Source: UBA11524 sp034104265 (lineage in GTDB: Bacteria > Bacillota > Clostridia > Christensenellales > Aristaeellaceae). From it: a stretch of 64,000 bases of DNA. Of the stretch, positions 35,967 to 44,651 are shown piece after piece (position 1 is the stretch's first letter; every line of letters starts with the position of its first letter). Under the pieces are notes generated by a model. The model was not told the DNA's origin and did no database searches. It saw only the letters and a list, made by a program, of their open reading frames with translations. The stretch is taken from NCBI GenBank assembly GCA_034104265.1, contig JAXEEE010000144.1, positions 15,725-79,724 of the forward strand, written 5' to 3'. The position numbers and the translations under genes are program-made.

Positions 35967-36031
35967 ATTATACCATACATCCGCCGGAAACGCCACACGG
36001 GCTTGCGGATTTCCGCCAACCGGCGTATGAT
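35967..36031. promoter_or_regulatory. Divergent promoters of DUF1934 and ispE
   Basis: Minus strand: TGGTATAAT, an extended -10 (35975-35967). Plus strand: TTGCGG (36003-36008), 17-bp spacer, TATGAT (36026-36031) for ispE. Confidence 0.65.
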
Positions 36032-36062
36032 AGAATCATCAAGGAGCAAGGAGCGTACCGCC

Positions 36063-37430
36063 ATGCGTATACAAGCCCGGGCAAAGATCAACTGGACGCT
36101 GGACATCACCGGCCAGCGGGAGGACGGCTATCACCTGATGGACATGCTGATGCAGCCCGTCACCCTGCACGATATCGTCACCATCGAGCCTGCGGAGGCC
36201 GTCACCCTGACCACCTCCGGCCAACCCCTGCTGCCCCCGGACGAAAGCCACCTGGCCCTGCGCGCCGCCCGGGCCCTGCAGCGGCACACCGGCTGCCCCC
36301 TGGGCGCGGCCATCCATGTGGAAAAGCACATTCCCGTGGGCGCGGGCATGGGCGGGGGCAGCGCGGACGCGGCAGCGGTGCTTCACGGGCTGAACCGGCT
36401 GTGGAATCTTGGTCTGACCCAGGCGGAGCTGGAGCAGGTGGGCCTGACCCTGGGGGCGGATGTGCCCTTCTGCCTGCGGGGCGGGCTGACCCGCACCACA
36501 GGCATTGGTGAAAGGATGGAGCCTCTCCCCTGCGGCAGGGACTGGCCCCTGGTGGTCATTCAGCCTTGCGAGGGCCTGTCCACCGGCGCGGTGTTCAGGG
36601 CCTGGCATCAGCAGGCGGAGGTCTCCCGCCCCGCCACGGAGGACGCTGCCCGGGCGCTGGCGGAGGGGGATCTGCCGCTGCTCGCCCGGAGCCTGGACAA
36701 CGTGCTGCAGCCCGTCAGCCAGCGGATGCGGCCGGAGATCGCCCAGGCCATCGATGCCCTGAAGGCACAGGGCGCCTCCGCCGCGCTGATGACGGGCAGC
36801 GGCTCGGCGGTGTTCGGCGTGTTTGCCCGGAATGAGGATGCGCAAGTGGCTTACGAACGTCTCCGCAGCCGCTGGGAGCGCACCTGGCTGTGCGCCACCT
36901 GCCGGGAGAGCCTGGCCTTCTCCACCTGGATCGAAACACCCCGGCTGATCATCACGGACTTCACGCCGGACATGGCCCATGCCCTGCACCTGGCCTCCCT
37001 GGACGAGGACATGCGCCGCTTCCTGCCCGACGAGGTTTTCCCCACGGAGGAGAGCGCACGGGAAATCATTGAGGAGTTGATGGGCTGCTACGGCGGCAGG
37101 TCGGGGCCCTTTGTGCATCCGGTGCTGCTGAAGGACGGCGCCTTCATCGGCTATGTGGAGCTGCCGCCCCTGGGCGACGGCTGGGAGATCGGCTACCACA
37201 TTGCCAAAAGCCACACCGGGCGGGGCTACGCCGCCGAGGCCGTGTCGGCCTTCCTGCCGGTGATGATGGCGAAGCTGGGCATCACGCAGGTGCAGGGCGT
37301 GTGCCACGGGGACAACCTGGCCTCCCGGCGGGTGCTGGAGAAGTGCGGCTTCCGCAGGGTCTATGAGGGCGAGGCCCTCTACCATGGCGCCATGAACCCG
37401 GTGTACAAGGCCGTGTTCACCCTGGAATGA
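36063..37430 (+). CDS. ispE: IspE-GNAT fusion: CDP-ME kinase with C-terminal acetyltransferase domain
   Basis: 455 aa. Residues 1 to about 282 are a complete 4-diphosphocytidyl-2-C-methyl-D-erythritol kinase of the GHMP family: RAKINWTLDITGQREDGYH, the ATP loop PVGAGMGGGSADAA (about 91-104) and MTGSGSAVFGVF near the end. It phosphorylates CDP-ME in the MEP isoprenoid pathway. From about residue 289 (WIETPRLIITDF) a full RimJ/RimL-type GNAT domain follows, with EIGYHIAKSHTGRGYAAEA as the acetyl-CoA loop and NLASRRVLEKCGF near the end. IspE alone is about 280-300 aa, so this is a true in-frame fusion. The ATG follows AAGGAG. Confidence 0.88.
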   Translation: MRIQARAKINWTLDITGQREDGYHLMDMLMQPVTLHDIVTIEPAEAVTLTTSGQPLLPPDESHLALRAARALQRHTGCPLGAAIHVEKHIPVGAGMGGGSADAAAVLHGLNRLWNLGLTQAELEQVGLTLGADVPFCLRGGLTRTTGIGERMEPLPCGRDWPLVVIQPCEGLSTGAVFRAWHQQAEVSRPATEDAARALAEGDLPLLARSLDNVLQPVSQRMRPEIAQAIDALKAQGASAALMTGSGSAVFGVFARNEDAQVAYERLRSRWERTWLCATCRESLAFSTWIETPRLIITDFTPDMAHALHLASLDEDMRRFLPDEVFPTEESAREIIEELMGCYGGRSGPFVHPVLLKDGAFIGYVELPPLGDGWEIGYHIAKSHTGRGYAAEAVSAFLPVMMAKLGITQVQGVCHGDNLASRRVLEKCGFRRVYEGEALYHGAMNPVYKAVFTLE

Positions 37431-37771
37431 GCATACTGAAAGCCCGGCGGAGGTTTTTCCGCCGGGCTGATTTCACGGGGGCCGGCAGTCGCTCTGCCGG
37501 GACGATGGGGCATGATTGCAGCACAGCCTGCGGCGTGCATTGCGCAGCGGCACACAATTCCAGCATTGCGCCCGTGGTTGTCCTGCCGCAACGGAGGCTG
37601 CCCGGCTTCAACCCAGGTGCATCAAGGCCCGGCGGAACTGCTTCCGCCGGGCCTGATGCTGTCCTGAGCCTGCGTGCGCGGCCTTTTCGTCCACTATTGT
37701 CCTGCTTGCAGGAGAAGCGGCAGCCAGCCCTGACCGTGCATCTTCCGGCATGGCTAATGTCCTGCCGTCTG
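37431..37771. other. 341-nt gap with three GC-rich hairpins
   Basis: No credible gene. It contains the hairpins at 37441-37468, 37482-37500 (CCGGCAG/CTGCCGG) and 37625-37654 (13-bp perfect stem AGGCCCGGCGGAA/TTCCGCCGGGCCT). The last probably ends the minus-strand SPOCS/LysM gene, though it lacks a U-tract. Confidence 0.6.
37441..37468 (+). terminator. Terminator-like hairpin after ispE-GNAT
   Basis: AGCCCGGCGGA pairs with TCCGCCGGGCT around GGTTTT, followed by GATTT. It is nearly the same stem as the second hairpin at 37625-37654. Confidence 0.6.
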
Positions 37772-39316
37772 TCACGTGGCTGCGGCTTCCTTCTCCCGCC
37801 GCCAGATCACCACGCCCTGGCCCACCTTCGGCTCGCTCTTCAGGCTGGGGTTGAGGTTCTGCACCTCCCTGACCGGCACACGGTAGCGGCGGGCAATGTC
37901 CCACAGGGTTTCGCCGGGCTGGGTGAAGTACAGGATGATCCCGCCAGGCATTTCCTCCGCCGGGGTGCAGGCCGCGTCCGTCACCAGCCGGGCCTCCCGG
38001 GTGCGTACGCCGGAGGCTTGCAGGTGCATGATGTACTTCATCTCCACCCTGTCGGAGGTCACGGCGTTCACATCCACGTCGGTCATGGTCAGGGCGATAA
38101 AGTCCTCCTCCCCCGTCTGGGCCGCGAAGGTCATGCGGAAGGGCTCCTCCATGCGCACGGTTACCGGCGCGGGGGAATCATCCGTCATGTACAGCAGCGT
38201 CACCTCCAGCATACCCTCCACGTTCAGCCGCCCGCCAATGCGCTCCCGGCCGGTCAGCACCGGGGAAGCAAAGCCGCACAACATGCCCCGCACCGCCGGG
38301 GAGCCCTCCGGCAGCATGAGCATGGCCTTGCCGCTCTCCGCCGCCTGGCAGAAGCCGTCGTCCACCCGGCAGGATACAGTTTGCGCCGTCAGGGTCAGCG
38401 CGTCGCCGGAGATGGTGTAGGCGTCGTCCAGTACGGTCAGCTCCTCCCGGCGGTCCGCCCGGCCCTCCATGCCCAGCAGCACCTCCGCCCGCAAGGTGCG
38501 CTCGCCGTCCTCGCCATCCTGGCTGACCACCGCCACGTCCCGGACGGTCACGCGGCCCTCCAGCTGCTCGCCGTCCTCGCCGGTCAGCTCCACCGCGCAG
38601 TCGAAGGGCATGGTGTGCCGGGTGACGACAACGGGCTTGCCCGGCATGCCGGAGGCATGAACCACCTCCAGGTTCACCTGGCCCGTCATGCCGATGCGCC
38701 CCAGGCCGCCTGTCACGTCGGTCAGCTGCGCCGTGGCGGTACCGTAGAGGGTGTCGCGGATCTTCAGCCCCTCGGGCAGGGCGAATTCCTCCCGCAGCAG
38801 CGACTCCCCCGCGCCCTCGGCCACGGTGCGCTTCACGGTCAGCTGCCGGGTGGACATTTCCAGCCCCTCCACCCCGGCCATGCCCGTCAGCGCCTCCACG
38901 GGCTGCTGGGTCATGGCCCGGCCGAACAGGCGCACAATCGCCTTCATGGTCAGCCTGCCGCCGGATACGTTGGCCTCCACATGCTCCACCCGGGCCTCCG
39001 CCCGGCAGCGGCAGCGGGGCGCAACCCCCGGCATATCCATGATATGGGTGAAGTCCGCCGTGGCCTCCAGGGCGTTGACCTTCCCCGGATCCCCCTGGGT
39101 GTACAGGGCGTGGAAGGCCACCTTGCCGCTGACGGACACCTTGTCCTGCAGCGCCTCCACCGCCTCCGCCACGGCCATGCCCCCGGCGTGGAGCACCCGC
39201 GCTTCCTCCCGCAATCCCCCGGGAAGGGTCATTTCCCCCTCCACCACCGCCTGGCTCTCGCCCTGGGCGGCCAGGCGTTCCAGCTGTACGCTTTCCTTGA
39301 GCAATCGCATATCCAT
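37772..39316 (-). CDS. SPOCS (DUF3794) and LysM domain protein, probable spore coat/cortex protein
   Basis: About 514 aa. Most of it is SPOCS-type repeats with the recurring pattern of beta strands ending in KVSVSGKVAFHALY and VNLEVVH-like segments, and a C-terminal LysM motif lies at about 462-506 (QPGETLWDIARRYRVPVREVQNLNP). LysM binds peptidoglycan, so the protein is expected at the spore surface or cortex. The open frame continues upstream to 40588, but ATG 39316 follows AAGGGGG and gives a normal start. This gene implies an endospore former. It lies convergent to ispE and divergent from the macro gene. Confidence 0.82.
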   Translation of the reverse strand: MDMRLLKESVQLERLAAQGESQAVVEGEMTLPGGLREEARVLHAGGMAVAEAVEALQDKVSVSGKVAFHALYTQGDPGKVNALEATADFTHIMDMPGVAPRCRCRAEARVEHVEANVSGGRLTMKAIVRLFGRAMTQQPVEALTGMAGVEGLEMSTRQLTVKRTVAEGAGESLLREEFALPEGLKIRDTLYGTATAQLTDVTGGLGRIGMTGQVNLEVVHASGMPGKPVVVTRHTMPFDCAVELTGEDGEQLEGRVTVRDVAVVSQDGEDGERTLRAEVLLGMEGRADRREELTVLDDAYTISGDALTLTAQTVSCRVDDGFCQAAESGKAMLMLPEGSPAVRGMLCGFASPVLTGRERIGGRLNVEGMLEVTLLYMTDDSPAPVTVRMEEPFRMTFAAQTGEEDFIALTMTDVDVNAVTSDRVEMKYIMHLQASGVRTREARLVTDAACTPAEEMPGGIILYFTQPGETLWDIARRYRVPVREVQNLNPSLKSEPKVGQGVVIWRREKEAAAT

Positions 39317-39374
39317 GGCGTGTCCCCCTTCCGTCTGCCAAAGGCTATGCGGCCTCCCGCGGTGATAGAACCCC

Positions 39375-39404
39375 TTTCCACCCCGGGCGGATATATGGTA
39401 TACT
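39375..39404 (+). promoter_or_regulatory. Putative promoter of the macro-domain gene
   Basis: TTTCCA (39375-39380), 18-bp spacer, TATACT (39399-39404) in the context GGTATACTATGCC, which resembles GGTATACTCATGCC in front of the VWA gene (40578-40591). Confidence 0.5.
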
Positions 39405-39436
39405 ATGCCTATCCATTTCAAAAGGGGGCCTGCGCC

Positions 39437-40537
39437 ATGCCATTCCGCCTGATCCGTGCCGACCTGACCCAACTGCGCGTGGACGCCATCGTCAACGCCG
39501 CCAACAACCGCCTGCAGCAGGGCGGCGGCGTGTGCGGGGCGATTTTCCGCGCCGCGGGAGAAGCGCAGCTGCAATCCGCCTGCGACCGCATCGGCCATTG
39601 CGAAACGGGGCAATCCGTGATCACCCCGGGCTTCGCGCTGCCCGCGAAATACGTCATCCACACGGTGGGCCCGGTGTGGCAGGGCGGCCAGGCCAACGAG
39701 GAAGCGCTGCTGCGCTCCTGCTACCTGTCCGCGCTGACCCTGGCGGCGGAGCATCAGCTGACCTCCGTGGCCTTCCCGCTGATCTCCGCCGGGATCTACG
39801 GCTATCCCCGGCAGGAGGCCATCCGCGTGGCGGCGGAGGCCATCGGCTCCTTCCTCACCCGGGAGGACGCCCCCGACCTGGACGTGACCCTGGCGCTGTT
39901 CGACCGCTGCAGCTACCGGGAGGGCAGCACGCTCTACGGGCGCATCGCCTCCTACCTGGACGAGAACAGCCCCGCCTATCAGCACTATACCGCTGAGTCC
40001 CGCACCCGCCGCCGTGAGGAGGCGCTGTGGAACTTCCCGCAGGCGGATGCCATGCCCCCGATGCAGGCCCCGGCTCCCGAAGATATGCAGGAAGCTGCTG
40101 CCCCGCCCTGCGCGTCGAAGTCCGCACCGTCGGCGCACATGTCCGACGAGGAGCTGGCCCGGCGGCTGAAGCGCTGGTCGGGCGACCGCTTCCGCCGGGA
40201 GGAGACCTTCTCCCAGTGCCTGCTGCGTCTCATCGACGCCTCCGGGGAGAAGGACTCCACCATCTACAAGCGGGCCAATGTGGATCGCCGCCTGTTCTCC
40301 AAGATTCGCTCCAACCCCCACTATCAGCCGGGCAAGCCCACGGTGCTGGCCTTCTGCCTGGCGCTGCACCTTTCCCGGGAGGACGCGGACATGCTCCTGC
40401 GCAAGGCGGGCTACGCCCTGACCCGCTCCAGCCGCCTGGATCTGACGGTGGAATACTGCCTGAATCACGGCGTGTACGACGTGCACCAGATCAACGTGGC
40501 CCTCTTCGAGCTGGACCTGCCGGGCCTGGGCGCGTGA
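39437..40537 (+). CDS. Macro domain protein with C-terminal helical domain
   Basis: 366 aa. Residues 1 to about 180 form a macro domain (ADP-ribose or related nucleotide binding): VDAIVNAANNRLQQGGGVCGAIFRAAG, VIHTVGPVW and the phosphate loop PLISAGIYGYP. A Pro/Ala-rich linker (about 185-234) joins a charged helical region at about 235-366 (SGEKDSTIYKRANVDRRLFSKIR...) resembling an XRE-like helix-turn-helix, which I cannot name. The start is ATG 39437 after AAAGGGGG. It is next to a VWA gene and upstream of xpaC-telA, so a nucleotide-linked stress or defence role is inferred. Confidence 0.82.
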   Translation: MPFRLIRADLTQLRVDAIVNAANNRLQQGGGVCGAIFRAAGEAQLQSACDRIGHCETGQSVITPGFALPAKYVIHTVGPVWQGGQANEEALLRSCYLSALTLAAEHQLTSVAFPLISAGIYGYPRQEAIRVAAEAIGSFLTREDAPDLDVTLALFDRCSYREGSTLYGRIASYLDENSPAYQHYTAESRTRRREEALWNFPQADAMPPMQAPAPEDMQEAAAPPCASKSAPSAHMSDEELARRLKRWSGDRFRREETFSQCLLRLIDASGEKDSTIYKRANVDRRLFSKIRSNPHYQPGKPTVLAFCLALHLSREDADMLLRKAGYALTRSSRLDLTVEYCLNHGVYDVHQINVALFELDLPGLGA

Positions 40538-40579
40538 AAGTGTCGCATGGCAGGCGACCTTTTGGCCTTCGCCGGGTGG

Positions 40580-40585
40580 TATACT
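40580..40585 (+). promoter_or_regulatory. Putative -10 of the VWA gene
   Basis: TATACT within GGTATACTCATGCC; no clear -35. See the matching element in front of the macro gene. Confidence 0.4.
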
Positions 40586-40615
40586 CATGCCATCAAATGA
40601 AGGAGGTCACAAACC

Positions 40616-41269
40616 ATGCGCAATGATCTGACTGAACTGGTCTTCATCCTGGACCGCTCCGGCTCCATGCACGGGCTGGAAAAGGACACCATCGGGGGCT
40701 TCAACAGCGTACTGGAGCGCAACAAGGCCCTGCCCGGGGACGCCAACATCACCACCATCCTCTTCGATCACCGCTACACCATCCTGCACGACCGGCAGCC
40801 CATCCGCTCCGTCGCGCCCATCACCGAGCGGGACTACTCCCCCGCCGGCATGACCGCCCTGCTGGACGCTGTGGGCCGGGCCATCTGCAAGATTGACAAC
40901 GTGATGGCCCACACCGCCGAGGACTACCGGGCGGGCAAGGTGCAGTTCGTCATCATCACCGACGGGCTGGAGAACGCCAGCAAGGAATACAGCGCCCAGC
41001 GGGTGAAGCAGATGATCCGCGACCGGCAGGACAAGGACGGCTGGGACTTCCTCTTCCTGGGGGCGAACATGGACGCCATTGCCGTGGCCGAGGACATGGG
41101 CATCCATGCCGACAGGGCTGTCACCGCCATGGCGGACGCCCCGGGCGTGTCCCTGCAGTACGACGCCATTGCCGACGCCAACGTCAGCTTCCGCCAGACC
41201 CGGGAACGCTCCGCCTCCTGGAAGCGCCGGGTGGAGCTGGACACTGCCTCCCGTGGCCCCCGCCGGTAA
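40616..41269 (+). CDS. von Willebrand factor A domain protein (TerF-like)
   Basis: 217 aa, a single cytoplasmic VWA domain. The metal-dependent adhesion site is intact: D13-x-S15-x-S17 in LDRSGSM, T in the GMTALLDAV segment, and D in IITDGLENAS. VWA domains of this type occur in ter-like stress systems and act as scaffolds. The ATG follows AAGGAGG. It lies 78 nt after the macro gene with its own likely promoter and is followed by a terminator. Confidence 0.85.
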   Translation: MRNDLTELVFILDRSGSMHGLEKDTIGGFNSVLERNKALPGDANITTILFDHRYTILHDRQPIRSVAPITERDYSPAGMTALLDAVGRAICKIDNVMAHTAEDYRAGKVQFVIITDGLENASKEYSAQRVKQMIRDRQDKDGWDFLFLGANMDAIAVAEDMGIHADRAVTAMADAPGVSLQYDAIADANVSFRQTRERSASWKRRVELDTASRGPRR

Positions 41270-41282
41270 TCAGCCGCCATCC

Positions 41283-41326
41283 ACGCCGCCGCACCCTCGT
41301 TCCGGGTGCGGCGGCGTATTGTTTTC
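41283..41326 (+). terminator. Terminator after the VWA gene
   Basis: ACGCCGCCGCACCC (41283-41296) pairs perfectly with GGGTGCGGCGGCGT (41304-41317), then ATTGTTTT. Confidence 0.9.
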
Positions 41327-41352
41327 CCAGCGCATCCTCATGAAATTCTCAC

Positions 41353-41381
41353 TTTCCATGGGCCTGGGGGTGTGCTATAAT
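41353..41381 (+). promoter_or_regulatory. Predicted promoter of the xpaC-telA operon
   Basis: TTTCCA (41353-41358), 17-bp spacer, TATAAT (41376-41381). A leader of about 145 nt without an obvious structure precedes the xpaC start. Confidence 0.6.
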
Positions 41382-41533
41382 GATAGACGAATCGTCGGAT
41401 TCAGCGCATGGCAGGATGCCTTCGGGCGGGAAAACGTATTTTTGCGCAGGGACGTCTTGCGCACATTTTCTCTTTCCTGTACCATGGATGCTGTCAAGCC
41501 CAAAGAACCATCTGATAGATCGAAGGAGTCGCC

Positions 41534-42367
41534 ATGAAGAAGTCCGTCAGGAAGGATCAGAAGAAGCGCAAGGGCCGCAAGGCCGGTATCATCGCCGCGG
41601 GCGTCACGGTTGTTCTGTACGCCCTGCTGTTCCCGCTGTACCGCATCGCGGATTTTGTCATCTGCGGTCTGCTGGCGCTGCTGGCGGGCAAGGTCATCGG
41701 CGCCATGGGCGAGGGGCTTGACCTGACCACCCACAACAAGCAGGATCAGAAGGCTCAGCCCAAGCCCGTGGAGGAGCTGCCCCTCTCCGGCAACGGCGAG
41801 GCCGACGCGGTCATCGCCAAGGGGCAGGAGATGCTCCACACCATCCGCGCCGAGAACGATGCCATCACCGACGAGGTGCTCTCCGGGCAGATGGACGAAT
41901 TGGAGCGGCTGTGCGTGCAGATCTTCACCACCGTGGCGGAAAAGCCCCACAAGGCCCCGCAGATCCGCAAGTTCATGAATTATTACCTGCCCACCACCCT
42001 GAAGATGCTGGCCTCCTACCGCACCATGAACGACCGGGGCGTCTCCGTCACCGACATGACCGAGGCCCGGGCCACCACCATCCGCGGCATGGGCATGGTG
42101 CTCACCGCCTGCCAGAAGCAGCTGGACAATCTCTACAAGGACACCATGCTGGACGTGTCCACGGACATCGACGTGCTGGAGCAGATGCTCAAGCGCGACG
42201 GCTATGCCGACGGCGGCCTGGGCCAGGTTCCCGCTGGGGCGGGCAAGGCTTCCGCCACCGCCGCTGCCCAGCAGATGAACGACACTGGCGCGCCCGTGCT
42301 CCGCACCCCCGGCGCGGGCAAGGACGACGACTTCGTGTCCTTTTACAGCCAGGATCGCAAGAACTGA
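41534..42367 (+). CDS. xpaC: XpaC-like membrane protein
   Basis: 277 aa. A basic N-terminus is followed by two adjacent membrane segments (about 18-55), then a helical cytoplasmic region, matching the XpaC (5-bromo-4-chloroindolyl phosphate hydrolysis) family. In Bacillus subtilis xpaC lies next to yaaN, a TelA homologue, as it does here. The biochemical role is unsettled. ATG follows GAAGGAG. Confidence 0.78.
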   Translation: MKKSVRKDQKKRKGRKAGIIAAGVTVVLYALLFPLYRIADFVICGLLALLAGKVIGAMGEGLDLTTHNKQDQKAQPKPVEELPLSGNGEADAVIAKGQEMLHTIRAENDAITDEVLSGQMDELERLCVQIFTTVAEKPHKAPQIRKFMNYYLPTTLKMLASYRTMNDRGVSVTDMTEARATTIRGMGMVLTACQKQLDNLYKDTMLDVSTDIDVLEQMLKRDGYADGGLGQVPAGAGKASATAAAQQMNDTGAPVLRTPGAGKDDDFVSFYSQDRKN

Positions 42368-42406
42368 TACAACGCGTATGATGGAAGATAGAAGGAGGAT
42401 CACCCC

Positions 42407-43576
42407 ATGAGCGAGCAGAACCGTACCCCCATGCTTTCCCTGACCCCTGAAATGCCCGAGCCTGCCGCGCCTTCCGCCGACCAGGCCCGCTCCATCCAGG
42501 AGCAGCCCGCTCCCGCCCCCGCGGCTGAGCGTGCCCCCCGCCTGGATGACAGCCAGTTGACCCCCGCTGAGCGCAAGGCCATTGAGGCCTTCCTGGAGAA
42601 GCTGGATGTGACCAACCCTGACCACGTGCTGCTCTTCGGCGCGGACGCGCAGAAGAAGATCGCCGATTTCTCCGACACCGCCCTGGAGGCCGTCAAGACC
42701 CAGGACACGGGCGAGGTGGGCGACATGCTGGTGAACCTGGTGGGCGAGCTGCAGGGCTTTGAGGCCGACGCGGAGGAACCCAAGGGTCTGCGCAAGCTGT
42801 TCAGCAATTCCGAGAGCCGCATCACCAAGATGAAGGCCCGCTACACCAAGGTCAGCGGCAATGTGGAGAACATCGCCAACTCCCTGGAGAGCTACCAGGC
42901 CCAGCTGCTCAAGGACGTGGCCATGTTCGACCGGCTCTACGACCAGAACAGCGAGTATTTCCGCCAGCTGACGCTGTACATCATCGCCGGCGACGAGAAG
43001 CTTGCCCGGGTTCGCGAGGGCGAGCTGGCCGAGCTGCGCCGCAAGGCTGAGGCTTCCGGCGACGCCATGGACGCTCAGAAGGCCAACGACCTGGCCGCCC
43101 AGTGCGACCGCTTTGAAAAGAAGCTCCACGACCTGAAGCTGACCCGTCAGGTATCCATGCAGATGGCCCCGCAGATCCGCCTGCTGCAGAACAACGACAG
43201 CCTGCTGGTGGAGCGCATCCAGTCCACCCTGAGCAACACCCTCCCCCTGTGGAAGAGCCAGATGGTGCTGGCCCTGGGCCTGCACAACAGCCAGCAGGCC
43301 CTCAAGGCCCAGACCGCCGTCACCAACATGACCAACGAGCTGCTGAAGAAGAATGCCGAGACCCTCAAGATGGGCACCATCGAGACCGCCAAGGAGGCCG
43401 AGCGCGGCATCATCGACATCGAGACGCTGATCCAGACCAACCAGAGCCTCATCGACACCATCAACGAAGTCATGAACATCCAGCGGGACGGCCACGCCAA
43501 GCGCATTGAGGCGGAAAAGACCCTCTACCGCATGGAGGGCGAGCTGAAGCAGAAGCTTCTGCAGACCAACCTGTAA
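42407..43576 (+). CDS. TelA/YaaN-family toxic anion resistance protein
   Basis: 389 aa cytoplasmic, almost wholly helical protein of the TelA family (toxic anion, tellurite, nisin or envelope stress resistance). Typical segments are RKLFSNSESRITKMKARYTKVSGNVENI in the middle, the YIIAGDEKL loop and the NTLPLWKSQM segment, with the full family length. It starts 39 nt after xpaC behind AAGGAGG. It is probably co-expressed with xpaC and the three membrane or lipoprotein genes that follow. Confidence 0.88.
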   Translation: MSEQNRTPMLSLTPEMPEPAAPSADQARSIQEQPAPAPAAERAPRLDDSQLTPAERKAIEAFLEKLDVTNPDHVLLFGADAQKKIADFSDTALEAVKTQDTGEVGDMLVNLVGELQGFEADAEEPKGLRKLFSNSESRITKMKARYTKVSGNVENIANSLESYQAQLLKDVAMFDRLYDQNSEYFRQLTLYIIAGDEKLARVREGELAELRRKAEASGDAMDAQKANDLAAQCDRFEKKLHDLKLTRQVSMQMAPQIRLLQNNDSLLVERIQSTLSNTLPLWKSQMVLALGLHNSQQALKAQTAVTNMTNELLKKNAETLKMGTIETAKEAERGIIDIETLIQTNQSLIDTINEVMNIQRDGHAKRIEAEKTLYRMEGELKQKLLQTNL

Positions 43577-43602
43577 TGCTCCCGGAGGCGAGCTGATCCC
43601 CC

Positions 43603-44067
43603 ATGAAACGTACTCTTCTCCCCCTGCTGCTGGCCCTGTGTCTGCTGCTGACCGGCTGCGGCGGCTCCACCCAGGCCGCCGCCTATACCGATGACGCGAT
43701 CATGGCCCGCAAGGGCGACTGGTACACCATGAACGACTGGCAGCACAGTTTGTCGGACAACACCCTGAACTGCAGCATGAAGGGCTCCACCGGCACGCTG
43801 ACCGTATGGAGCATGGAGGCAACAGCCGACACGCCCGTCACCATCGACTGCACGCTGACGGTGACCGCCGGGCGGGCGAAGCTTGCGCACATCGCCCCGG
43901 ACGGCACGGTGACCACCCTGCTGGAGGTCTCCTCGGACGCCGAGGTGACCACCTCCACCCTGCGCTTCACAGCCCTGCCCGGGGACAACCGGGTGAAGCT
44001 GGTCATGGCGGAGTCCACCAGCCTGGACATGGCCCTGAGCTTCGACCAGGGAACGCTGCGCAATTAA
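43603..44067 (+). CDS. Small lipoprotein of the xpaC-telA operon
   Basis: 154 aa with lipobox LTGC after a short hydrophobic signal. The mature part is a small beta-rich domain with no recognised family (DCTLTVTAGRAKLAHIAPDG). RBS GGAGGCGAG precedes the ATG, 27 nt after telA. Probably anchored outside the membrane; its position suggests it belongs to the envelope-stress group. Confidence 0.65.
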   Translation: MKRTLLPLLLALCLLLTGCGGSTQAAAYTDDAIMARKGDWYTMNDWQHSLSDNTLNCSMKGSTGTLTVWSMEATADTPVTIDCTLTVTAGRAKLAHIAPDGTVTTLLEVSSDAEVTTSTLRFTALPGDNRVKLVMAESTSLDMALSFDQGTLRN

Positions 44068-44101
44068 CCGACCGCTCACGACAAGCCCCGGAGGCTTTCT
44101 G

Positions 44102-44638
44102 ATGAAAAATACACTGACGACCATCCTTTGCATCCTGTGCGCTATTGTGCTGGCAGCGGGCGCGGTATGCCTGGGAGCCTACCGCGGCTGGAGCCGCGAG
44201 CGGGATGAGGCGCTCCACACCGTATCCGCCGACGGCGAGCTGGCCTCCGCCCTGGAGGAGCGTGCCATGGACGCGGCCAACCTGATCGTGGTGGCGTCCC
44301 GGCATCTGCCGGAGGGCGACGCGAACCTGACGGCCCTGAAGGAGATCCGCGCGGTGCTGACGGATGCATCCGCCACCGCCGCCGACAAGACACGGGCCGA
44401 CGGGCAGCTCACCGCTCTGGCGGAAAAGCTGGCCGCGTCCCTGCCCCTTCTGGACAGCGTGCAGGGCAGCGCCCGGGATCAGGTGTACATTTCCACCCTG
44501 ACCCGCACCCTTGCCCAGGGCACGGATTCCGCCGCTGCCTACGCCGCCGCGGCGCAGCGCTTCAACGACAGGCTGGCTTCCTCCCTGACGGGCAGGCTGG
44601 CCATGCTGCTGGGGGTTGAACCCCTGGCGGTACAGTAA
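44102..44638 (+). CDS. LemA-like membrane-anchored helical protein
   Basis: 178 aa. One N-terminal membrane segment (about 8-28) followed by a helical domain whose layout (R..A...L...., internal helices, FNDRLASSLTGRLAMLLG at the end) matches the LemA fold without strong identity. LemA proteins frequently neighbour TPM-domain proteins, as here. The ATG follows GGAGG. Confidence 0.55.
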   Translation: MKNTLTTILCILCAIVLAAGAVCLGAYRGWSRERDEALHTVSADGELASALEERAMDAANLIVVASRHLPEGDANLTALKEIRAVLTDASATAADKTRADGQLTALAEKLAASLPLLDSVQGSARDQVYISTLTRTLAQGTDSAAAYAAAAQRFNDRLASSLTGRLAMLLGVEPLAVQ

Positions 44639-44651
44639 AGGAGGCGGCGAC

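Noticed and set aside
37427..40537. A 1036-codon open frame on the plus strand
   Set aside because: Only its last 366 codons (from ATG 39437) have protein features (macro domain). The upstream part is the antisense of the SPOCS/LysM gene in GC-rich sequence.
37772..40588. A 938-codon open frame on the minus strand
   Set aside because: Only the part from ATG 39316 has SPOCS and LysM features and a ribosome site; the rest is antisense to the macro gene.
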